From Marthasterias glacialis (taxonomy: Eukaryota; Echinodermata; Asteroidea; Forcipulatida; Asteriidae), in the NCBI GenBank assembly GCA_911728455.2, contig OU452240.1:8513352-8577351 (forward strand): DNA of 64,000 nucleotides, in the 5' to 3' direction. Below the pieces are notes generated by a model that saw nothing but the letters and a program-made list of their open reading frames with translations, ran no database searches and had not been told where the DNA came from. Each line of letters starts with the position of its first letter. Position 1 is the first letter of the stretch. The position numbers and the translations under genes are program-made. Below, one piece after another: positions 12,501 to 24,500 of this stretch.

Positions 12501-15500
12501 TTTTAGTTCTTTGGTCAGTATAAAACGAGCTTTGGACATGGTTTCAGTGTGTGAGTTGGTAATGGACTCTCTGTGTTTTCAAGTTTAAAATTGATGACAT
12601 CACTACATTAAACGGCGCCCTCTGGTAAAAAGCTTCAAAAAATGATGCTACAACACTAATTGTAACGCGTTTTTTGTACATTGTTGTTGTATGTATTAAC
12701 TCATCGATATTTACAAACAATGCATTACTTGTTCCCGAACACCTAGTTTTTGTGATGTCACAAAAACTGAATGTCTAGTTTTTGTTCGTTTTTTTTTTAA
12801 TACTTCTTCTTCTTCTCCCTGGCGATTGTCCACTTTCAAATGCACACTTCCGAAGGTCATATAACCTTGAAAATTCATACATAGGTAGTATATGGCAAGG
12901 AGACGAAACCGTTGTTGTGACGTCATGATGACGTCATCAGGTGTCGAATTACATTAAATCAAAGTTTATTATTTCAAAAAATCATAACTCCTGAAGTACA
13001 CAATGGATTTTTACAATCTATACATCATCGGAAAGGTCTTTAAAAAATAATTAAATGTCTCACAGAGATGACCCCAATTTGACCTTGTCTTCCGGTTCAA
13101 ACCGGAAGTTGAAGCAAAAAATGCTTAAAAAGTCACAATTTAAGCTGTGGAGTCAATATGAAACAGAATTTGGACATGGTTTCAGTGTACGAAATAAAAT
13201 GTAGTTTATGGCCTTTGAAATATTACATTGATGACGTCATCAAATGTTACAGTTTGTTACGACGACGAGTTTAAAAATATATATATATTTTTTTTCCAAT
13301 TTTTTTTGAGCAAACTACATGTTGAATTTTTTAGTAATAGATAACGACTATAAAAGCCTAATTGTGAAATTTGAACAAAATTGGCCGTTGCATAAAGAAG
13401 TTATATTAAGGTGAAAAGTACCTTACTGTATTGCACCTCGTGCGTGTGCACTCTAGGCTTTTACTGCATGCTGTGTAACACGCAACAAGTCAGGTCTTGT
13501 CACAGTTCATCGAACTTTGCGGTGTGTTGTTAAGTTCTGTGTGTGTGTGTAATAATGGCGACGCAAAGAAAAACATGTACCGTAATTTTCGGCCCATAAG
13601 CCGCGGCTTTGTGGTTGTTTTTCGCCCTCAAAAAGTTCCATGCGGCTTATGGGCCGGGCGGCTTATACGCCGACGTGTCAGTAACGGCCAAAAATCATTG
13701 TATAAATATTAAGCAAATTATTTCAGCGTGACAAGAAAATTTGCAATGTGAGATTGAGAAACAAAACTAACCACAAAACATCAAGGCTGTAGTTTAGTTG
13801 TAACGAATGTCGTTGATATTCAACCATGGACATGATGGAGGAAGGAATAATGATCCAACCAAGAAATGCAAAGCCGACCGAGCTAGAGCTACAGAAAACA
13901 CACACATCTCAAGTTGAGGAGACTGGGGCCCGTTCACTATACATAGTCTCCAGCCTAGCACGAGGGACGGTAGCCAGTCTAAGGAGGGATTTTATAAGAT
14001 TAACAATGAGGGCGTTTGAAAACGTTTAGCCAACGTTTACCAAACATGTGCACTGTTCACCATGATAAGCAACAAGCCCAGCAAACAAAAAGATACGCAT
14101 TGTTGTCGGCGTTTTGTGACTACAGAGACCTGTTGCGTGCGGGACGTATTGCACACCCATGAGCATGCAGCCTATTGGTTGAATTAACAGCAACAAGAGG
14201 CCGATCGACCAATTGAATGACAAATCCTTGTATTGTCCTCTAATTAAGTAGGCGGACCGTATTTGATGTTGCATTTCTTTAAAGTTTGTCGCTCCCGACT
14301 GAGGTTAGCTGGTGGCTTTTTTTAGTGGTCTCCTTTCAAAGAAGATTTATTCCAAAGATTAACGTTGATGAGTTCTGTTTAGGAAACATTATTTTTGTTT
14401 TGACGAAAAATGCTATTCTGGGGAATTATTCCTTTCCTTTGTCAACAAATATTGTTCTACCGGGCGTAGGCCTAAACCTATTTAGGAAACTTCTTCAGTC
14501 TGAGTATTGTAATATTTCTTTTGTCAGGTTATTTTAGTTGTGGCGGAATATTTATATATTTGGGCGGGAAATATGCATAGGTATAGACATATTTAGAAAA
14601 CTTCTCTATACTAAACAATCGTGTATTTCTTTTGTCAAAATATTTTATTCTGGGAAATTATTTATTACTTGTGGAGGCAGGGTGTTTATTTTATTACATA
14701 TTTGGGACGGGAAAGACGTAGTCGCGTTTCATCTCTTTTTGGAAGATTTGGTAGCTCTGAAAAGAGCTGGTGGGTTTATTTGGCTGGTGTGACAAACAAA
14801 AACAAAACAGTCCTTTTCAGGGCTACCACAAAACAAAAGAGATGAGAAGCAATCACGGTCTGGTCCACATATAGGGATAGCCTTTATTGAATTAACAAAG
14901 TATTCCTTAAACTTACGAGACATTTTTGAGAAAGGAAACCATTTTCAGGGCTTCACCAAAAAACAACAAAATTGTAATCGGCAGTTGCGGTCTGTTTTAA
15001 ATGTAGAAGTACACTTTATTGAACTAAAAGTCTATTCCTTAACAAGAAAACTTTTTTAACGACTTGATCTCAACGTCTCTAATTTCACTGTCAGTAGCGG
15101 GGGATAATGCGAACAGGAATGGTTCCATCTGTTTGCTTGGGGAAGTTCGGGGGAAATCCGTCAAAAGGGTGCCTGTGCTATCGGCGCTAGTATTCCTATT
15201 AAGTATTAAAGAAAAAAGAGACAGGCCGACTTTCTTTCTGGACGTTTCCATTGGTTGAAAAGAAAATGAGACGGGCGTACTTGCTTTCTAGGCTTTTCAT
15301 TGGTTCATTAACCAGCTGTAGTCAGACAGTGACCGCAGATACGCGGCCCCCTCTGTGTCTGAAGTGCCGGCGCTTCTCTGTGAGTGCGGTGAACCTGCTG
15401 CGGCTTATGCGGTATTGCGGCTTATGGGCCGACACCTAAATCTTGTTTTGGAAATTCTTGGGCACTGCGGCTAATGGGCCGGTCGGCTTATGGGCCGAAA

Positions 15501-18500
15501 ATTACGGTAAGTCATGCCAAGTTCAGTGTGGAAATGTTTCCCTTTATGTCATTCTGGTGGCTTAATTGTGACAGGGAGAGCAAGAGGAGACTTTACTGAG
15601 ACGATCACATGCTCACGTGAGTTGTTTGATCTATAATGGTGGAGAAAATGCAATTGACAAAATGATCGTCTTTCGTTCTATATATACCGATCACGTACGT
15701 GCTTACGTACGAGAGTCACAAGTGTGCAACAGCGGGGCCAGAGGCACTTTACCCCTGCGAAAGTTGTTGTCGGGATACGCTGAGTAAAACTGTTTAAAAG
15801 TAAAGTTTAAAAGTAAAGTCATCGCCTTTCAAAATGCCCGTGTATTTCTTTAGCCGTGCACACTTGTGTTTATGATGTTTATCAAAGTGGGGTAATTTTT
15901 ATAAAACTTTGGAACTTTTTAATACAGATAATGAGCTCGGAATTTGAATCTGTCAAATGTCAGATTGACTGTACGAAAACATTGTTTTTCCTGGCAGTTA
16001 AAATCAAAAAGGTAACTTGTTTTTCCTCCAGGAGTCGAGTTACAATAAATGTATGCGGTTCTTTATAATTCTTAGTGACCTGAGTTGACCTCACTTCCTG
16101 CCCAAACCGGAAGTCCCCATGAAATACATATGATAAAGCTCTTTTTAATTATTTTCATATTGATATTTATTAAATCAAAGTTTATTATTTCAAAAAATCA
16201 TAACTCCTGAAGTACAAAATGGATTTTTACAATCTATACATCATCGGAAAGGTCAATCAAAACTGCGTAATCGCCATACCCCAATGTAACCTTGTCTTCC
16301 GGTTCAAACCGGAAGTTCAAATATTCAAAAATTCATAATTTAAGAAGTTTTTATTATATAATCACAATTCTTACACCAGATTGTAGGTTAGGGAATGTCC
16401 TTCTATGTTGCACATTGCGTGACCTGTGTGACCTCTACTTCCAGTGAAACCGGAAGTAGCTCCTCATTCAAAAGTTGTCAGAGGTAGGAACATGATTCTT
16501 TCACCAAGTACCAGGGTTAGGGAAGGTCCTTCTCTGTTGGATATTGCGTGACCTTTGTGACCTCTACTTCCGGTCCAACCGGAAGTAGCTCCTCATTTTT
16601 AAAGTTGTTAGTGGTAGGAACATGATTCTTTCACAAAATACCAAGGTTTGGGAAGGTCCTTTTCTATTGCACATTGCGTGACCTCTCTGACCTTTACTTC
16701 CGGTCAAACCGGAAGTAGCTACTCATTTAAAAATGGTAAGAGCTAGGAACATGAAGGTCCTTCTCTGCTGCAAGTTAAATATATTTCAAAGCATAATTTC
16801 ACGTTTCTATGTTCATATTTTTAGATACATTAAATAACAGCTTAAACTACCATATTCCGAACACCTTGTTTTTGTGATGTCACAAAAACTTATGTCTAGT
16901 TTTTACTTCTTCTTCTTCTTATGCCTGTCGATTGTCCGCTAAGAAAAGCATACTTCCTAAGCTTGTATGAACTTGAAACTTCACACATAGTTAGATATTC
17001 ATTAGGACATGAAACCGTTTGAGTGATGTCATGATGACATCATCGGGTGTCGAATTACGTTAAATCAAAGTTTATTATTTCAAAAAATCATAACTCCTGA
17101 AGTACACAATGGATTTTTACAATCTATACATCATCGGAAAGGTCATTCAAAACTGCGTAAACGCCTCACAGACATGACCCCAATTTGACCTTGTCTTCCG
17201 GTTGAAACCGGAAGTTGAAAAGTTTTGAAAATTTCAAAAATTCATATTTTAAGAAGTACTTATCACATGATCACAAATCTTACATCAGATTGTAGAGAAT
17301 TGAGCCTTCTCAAACTGTTGCATTGGGGTGACACCATTTTGACCTTTACTTCCGGTTCAAACCGGACGTTTAAAGCAAATCGATTGTGCGTTCAAGCGTG
17401 TCCGACATTGCTGTACAAAATCCAATGCCATTATACATGTACACATGCTTGTGAGTGCGTGGCTGTGTGTGAGATCGATGCCCCATTGACACGTACATTA
17501 ACCACGCGATGTTTTTAGTCTCTTTTCAAGGTGCGCGCTCCACGCTTTGTTAGTCTTTAATGCAGGGCTTATTTTAAAACTTTAAAAATTAACAAAAAAT
17601 CAACCGTTTCAGATATGAACTTTAGTTTTTCGACAAGTGTCAAAGTAAGGGAGGGTCTTTCTTTATGACACAATAAGTGACCTCTGTGACATCTACTTCC
17701 GGTCAAACAGGAAGTAGCATTTTATATAAAATTGCTAAGAGCTAGGAACATGATTCTTTCACCAAATACCAAGGTTATGAAAGGTCATTCTCTGTTGCAC
17801 ATCGGGTGACCTCTATGACCTCTACTTCCGGTCAAACCGGAAGTAGTTCTTCATGTAAAAGTGGTTAGAGTTAGGAACATGATTGTTTTGAGAAATATCA
17901 AGGTTAGGGAAAGACTTCATTTGTGAAACATTAAGTGACCTTTGTGACATCTACTTCCGGTCAAACCGGAAGTAGCACTTTGTTTAAAACTAGTGAGAGC
18001 TAGAAACATGATTCTTTCACCACATACCAAGGTTAGGGAAAAGTCCTTCTCTGTTGCACATTGGGTGACCTCTGTGACCTCTACTTAAGATCAAACCGGA
18101 AGTAGCTCCTCATTTATACATGGTAAGAGCTAGGAACATGATTCTTTCACCAAATACCAAGGTTAGGGAAGGTCCTTCTTTGTTACACATTGCGTGACCT
18201 CTCTGAACTCTACTTCCGGTCAAACCGGAAGTACCTCCTCATTTAAAAGTAGTTAGAAATTCCTGCCCAAACCGGATGTTCAAATTTAATATTATACTAT
18301 AAAGCTCAATTTAACGTATGTTTTTCTTCATATTTTCTTATATTTAAGTTGGATTAAATTTTAAATTCATTTAACTTTTTACACATCAAATAATGTTTAA
18401 TACATCACACTCCGAACACCTAGTTTTTGTGATGCCATAAAAACTCATTTCTAGTTTTAACTAATCTTGTTTTTAATTTTAAAGGATACTTACTATGTTA

Positions 18501-21500
18501 ATCCAAAGATATGTTTATCTATGTATGTCACAATGACCATAAATACATTGAGTGAGAAACTTTCAAGGACGCTTACCGTGTAAATCCAGTAGAATTGTGA
18601 ACATGCTAAGCACTAAAGGTAAACAATGAAGAATTCCCTGGTAAGTCATGCTACCACCTGGTTTCTGAAAGTGTTCCATGGTATACTGATAAAAAAGCAT
18701 GCATTGATCACAGAGACATGTACTTGGCTTGAATTGCTTTCAAAACAAAAAAACAAAACAGTGTTTAAAGTGTTTTTGAAAAAGTATATAAAGTTCAAAC
18801 ACGTTAAAATTTGCACAACCAGACATCTTTATACCCTTTGATATATTCGGCAAGGTTAATATTCAGGTTTTTCAGTGACTGCTAGTGACATGCTGATTGT
18901 GTGAAATATTGCTGCAAACACTCCCAGCTTTTTCTTTATATGAAAAAGAAAAATCATTTGCTTTTTGACATGTGCATCATTGACCAGTTGGGTGCCGGAT
19001 GACCTGTTAACATGCAAAAGTATCCCCTGCCTTGAAACTGAAGCCTTGTAAAGATGCCATTGTGAATTTCGGAATACGTGAGTAAAGGTCGCTGGACATT
19101 CCACTTCTGAGCGTGAACAAAACACACACACAACATCTAGAGCTTCGTTTCACCCACACAAAGACCAAAAAGGTCTTGAATATATTGGCATTTTCTGGCG
19201 ATTGAGGTGCAGTTTCTTGTGTAAATCTCGATTCCAGACCATTGTCATTTTGTCCCAAGAAGCAGATTACAAGACATCACAAGGCTTCCACCGCTGTTAT
19301 TCATTGTATTTTGGCTCAATGGAGTTAAGTCAGAGTGAGCCAGGAATAGAGCCATGATTCCGGGTTTAGTACCACTCCTATGTAGTGGGTAATGGCTGAT
19401 TTGGCATTGTCAAGTCAGAGTTTCTTTGTGCCAACGGTACCCGCCAAAAGAATCCCGCCAGGGAAACGGGGAAAAAAAAAGAATCTTGGCGGCAACTGGT
19501 TAACACACCAAAAAACTCTGATTAAGTTCAACTTCATGTAATAAAAGGCCAGACCATTGAGTGCTACTGGGAGGTGCCAGCAGACTTATTATTTGTTCAT
19601 AATATAATTCTTAGCAAATGTATAATTTTACAAACAATGGAGTGAAATGAGAATTCTACTGCCAACTGCATGTACATATAATAAATTATCTCAAAACGAC
19701 GCACATTGATTGATTTTGTTTTTTATCACAAACTATAATGTAATGCATCATTTTAGATTCAACAATAATTGATGTGATGTCATTCTTAGACTGCTACCAT
19801 AACAATTACAGTGGCATACCTGGGTGTTGAATTTCATTGCTGTGCACTTTCAATCCAGTGTGAATTTTAGTTGACAGTTACTAGAAAACACTTACTAGGG
19901 GTATACACACCCTCTAATGCAATCTCATGATTATTGTACAGGTTCCCCTACATCTGTGACAAGTGTTGATCCTGATGAGTATAGTCCTAGTGTCAGATCA
20001 GACCCTGGACCATATAGAGGTAGTAGTAGAGGGACAACCAATGCTATGGGATTACCTCTAAGAAAGAAGAAACCCACTTCTCCGTTCCCAAGAGGTAAGG
20101 AGAGATTGGGGCAAGTTAGAACACAGTTGAGTTGTAGTTACTTCGAATGTGTAATTTGGTGAATTTGTAATTTCATCTGTAATCCAAGCTCATGACATTG
20201 ATTTAACATGTAATTGTTACATCCTTAAATAGGCATTCTAAAAATAGTCATTCTATTACCCTGAAAACTAGGTTCAAGCTTGCAAGCTACAATTTCTTCC
20301 AGTACGTGCTAATCCTCCAATCAGATTGCTCAACAGGAGTGTGATGATAAATCATAATTATCATACTCCAAGTAGTCTATATTGCACTCTGCATATTTTG
20401 AGTATCATGCGTCACGCTTCGTACACGGACAGTGCAAAATGACGTTCTAAAATTTGCACATTGCACGTTTTGCTCTTCATCAAATAACGCTCAAAGTTGA
20501 CTGGAAGATAAATTTGTTATCATACTCGCGCTTGGAATACGGAAAATATAGCGCGTCTGCGCCAATATCCCACTTGGCCTTCGGCCACGTGGGATATATG
20601 GGATGCAGAAGCACTATATTTTCAGTATTCTACCGGCGCTTGAGTGATAACTTATAATATTTAGACATTAAGACTTGCTACGTAGTTTTTCAAGCATATT
20701 GTTGTTTTAATGATTTTAGATACTCGACGTTCATTAGTGGAGCGTTCTTCACTCATCAGGCACAGCTCAACCAAGAAACCTGAAAAAGATCGCAAAAGAT
20801 TGTCAATCTCAGATGACAGACCCAACAGGTATGTGACCTATGTGGTTTACTTTCTTCAATGAAAGTTAAGTTTGTTATTTACACCACCTTCCAATTCATA
20901 GTAGTTATTCAAGCCGTTTTCACCTTGAGCATGACCAGTAGTGGATGAATGACAAATATTGTTTTATAGTCTCTCACAGTTTCTGTCATTAAATTTGTGA
21001 TCCTTGATACACGATATATGTTCACATACTGGTTTTGGAAGTGTGACATTAACTTGTGATTTAGAACCAAGGGAGAGGTGTGTCATCAATGAGCATTTTC
21101 ATGAAGTGGCAAATCCATAATTAAAAAATTGAAATTTTTTGTTTTTTGTTGGTTTTGGTTTTGGTTTATTTTTTCAAAATTCTTGAAACGTTCATTACTG
21201 TTAACATTTTCATCAAGTGTTTTTTTTTCTTTTTCTTTTTTTCACTTTAATGTGTATTTTCCCTTTATAATCGACTTCTGTCAACGACAATAAGTTTTGA
21301 AATGCCTTGTGCCTTGCCTGACCATGGAAACCTAATAGACATTGTGGTGTTTGTCATAAAATAAAATGTTTGTAGGTCATATTTGTTATTTCCTCATTTC
21401 CCAACACATCTTTACTCCATGGAATCTGCACATATTACTAATAGGTTTCCCATTCCAGTATAGTTTTGGACTTCCCAAAGGAATCCTACTACACTGCAAG

Positions 21501-24500
21501 CTTCTGGACCTCCCAAAAATCTTATTCCTGGCATGCAATTTTATGACATGGACCAATACAAATTATTTTCAGTCTTTAAATATGTACCTACATATAATTA
21601 AACACTAAATTTTATTCATCCACACATAATTTTGATCGTACATGTATGTTTAATTCAAACCATTCTTTGGTAATAACATTTTTACAGACAGTAAAATTAC
21701 AATCTGGAACGACCTTGCAGGCTTACACTACAGTTTTTATAAATGGACATTCAGACTTGACGCCATGTTCAGGGACTCAGAGCTGTGTAATGTTGTAGAG
21801 TAGGTTTATTTCTTTCATCTGTCAACAAAATTAAAACCCACCAAGTCTCCACTTTGTTTAACTTGATCAACTGATTAAAGTTATTCCCTATCCAGGTCAT
21901 GTCTCATGTCAAAAAGAAACAAACCCTACTTTCATTTTGCCTAGTCAATACAAATTGGAATATTGTGTTGAAAAGTTTGAGAACTTTTTAACTTTCACAG
22001 CAGTAATATTTTCAGTTAAGCAAAACAAAATCAAGTAACTAAAAAAACAACACTTGAAATACACTTCATATAATTACTTAATTACTATAATTGTGGACCC
22101 TTTGTATGTAAATAGTTGCAAAATTCAGTGAGCATATTATTGTCCTGAGAACTTTTTTATCTGTTCTTTTCACAACTGTTTACTGTGTAAGTGTGCAACC
22201 TCTAAAATTGAAATGCAGTCTTATATCGCTAATAGTTATATCAAAAACGGACTCATGTAACTCAAGATTGATTGATTAATTTATTTTTTTTTCATGTTAA
22301 AGTACAAACAAATAACTCTGAAACCAGAAGTAAACAAGCTTGAAATAAGGAATTACTAGATGTGAGACTCAAAGAACCAGTATTCATTTGTATGGCAACA
22401 TCCTGGCATTATTAAGGGTATACACTGTCCTGGTTGTAATGAAAGTGCTTCAAATCCATGGTGGTCCCAAACCCACCAAATGTTTTCTGGAAAAGAAGAC
22501 TGTCAAATATGTTTGTGTAAGTTCATTGAAACTCGGTTCTCAAGCATTAAGTTCTTCTAGGGAAGCCTGTCAACAGAATACATTTCCAGTTAAAGGCAAA
22601 TCTGGCAGGAAAACTATCACTGCTGGATGAATACTTCTCTTTGACAACTCATACTACAAAATCACACATTAACTTGTGAACTTGTTCAGGCCCCATTTCT
22701 CTTGGGAACCCAAGTCCAAAATAAGTACAATTGGACTTGATCTCCTGATTTGCTCAAATCATTTTCTAGGTCTGGCCTGTACCCTACACAAAGTGAAAAT
22801 TCCTTCCCCAGAGCATTTCACTTTCTTCACTTGAACTCAATTTCCAGAGCAGGGCCTTTCTCAATCACTTTACGAAACTGTGACCAAAAGTCAGCTAACT
22901 CATGATACTTTGTATTGGCATTGACAGTTTCTGGGTGGTAACTTGTACTCTGTTTATCTTGGAGCTAAGTCCTTTTCCTATTCCTGGCATACCATTGGCA
23001 GGAAACTACCAGTATTTTGACAACCTCACAACCTGTCCTCATTTTTAAAACAAAGTATCTTAGAATTTGTTTCCGTCAATCATTGCATTTGTACAGACCG
23101 ATGTTAGACATACATGTAACTTACTATGGAATGCTACAAAACTGCTTGATATAGCTATTTGAAAGCCTTTGTTTTTTCAGGATTCTGAAAAACAAAGAAT
23201 ATCAAAGAGCTATAACTTGGACGTTAAAACTTTGAAATTCAAAAATCTATGTAAACAACACTTCAATTGGCAGAAAGTTCCTGCATAATTCTGCACAACT
23301 TTCTGATAATGCTCCCAAATCAAGCCCCAATGGAAACACTCAATGCACCTGAAAAGCTTTCAATACTTCCATCAAATACTGTTCCACAATTTTATCAGTA
23401 AAATTTAATAAGTAATCACATGGAATTCAGTAGAATGACTTTTCTACGGTAACTCGGCTCATTTTGTAATTATCTTTGAAGTTTGCAGTTAACCAATTGC
23501 CGCCTGGATTCTTCCATTTTTCCCCGTCCCCCTAGCTGGATTATTTTGTCGGAATTGCCGGAATCATTTTTCTTTGAGAGTACCGCTGGCACAAAGAAAC
23601 TTTGACTTGACAAAGTCAAGAGAACAAAGATTCTCTTTATTGCACCATGAGTTTTGTTTTCTCTACCGAAAAAAATGTCAAATTCATGTACCGTGAATTG
23701 CAAAACATAGGCTGTGATCTCCGGTTCACTCTGACTTACTGCCATTGAGCCAAAATACAATGAAAAAACAATGGTGGAAGCCTCTCTATGTCTGGTAATC
23801 CTCTTCTTGGAACAAAAGGACAAACATGACAAAGGTTTGGAATCGGGAATTACACAATAACCTCTGCACAATGCAGAAATTTGGCAAAAAAGTGCAATCT
23901 GGTGCTTTATGCGCATGTATGCTCTGTACACGCTCCATGGTGGAATGTGTGGGCGACCTTTGCTCCGGGCTTGGAATTTGACACAAAAATACAAAAGTCA
24001 TGTCATCCATTTGCAGACTCGGAAAATATTTGCGTTGATATACAGAATCCGGCGCCAACTGGTTAAATGACAGCGGATGTCCATTAAAACCCCAGCTCAA
24101 CATTGGTAAACTGACTGTAAATGCTTTCGTTCTTTGCACAAATCAACATATATGTAATAAAACCAACCTGTAAAAATGTCAGCTCATTTCGTTGTTTCGC
24201 TTGTGAGAAAACGGCATTTAGCATTTTTGTACGCATTCCTATATAGGCAGAGTTTTCATTTCACTGAGATGAAAACTAATTTTTGGATCTTATTTCATTA
24301 ATTATTTAAAAGCGATAACACTTCAGGAAGAAATTTTTTAAAGAAAGTTTTCTTCCATCGTTATCTTTATACCATGTTAGGTATATGTAAATCTGTGAAC
24401 ATTTATGTTTTTCTTCTTACCAATGTTGAGCTGGGGCTTTAAAATGAAAAAGATAAATTACTTTTCATTGTGTGCTTTTGTTCAAAAAAAAAGGAAGTAA

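Larger units (their letters stand above)
12768..16896 (+). mobile_element. Helentron/HINE-like element, tandem copy B (interrupted)
   Basis: Starts at the CTAG end of copy A with tttttgttcg and the CTT microsatellite, repeats the copy A body almost base for base to about 13500, is broken by a 1928-bp TA-flanked transposon (13580-15507), resumes, and then carries three 129-bp repeats (about 16370-16760). It ends with CCGAACACCT and the TTTTTGTGATGTCACAAAAA hairpin (about 16858-16889), then CTAG. Confidence 0.65.
8980..19941. other. MADD intron 4 (11 kb)
   Basis: Holds a hairpin MITE (about 9090-9535), the Helentron-like cluster (10588-18450) with its nested transposon, and a TTAA MITE (18980-19503). 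The stretch 9540-10580 and the last 430 bp before the acceptor show nothing I can name. Confidence 0.85.

Noticed and set aside
23470..23994. 174-codon minus-strand gene
   Set aside because: Lies mostly in a TTAA MITE; other copies of the same MITE do not keep the frame open.
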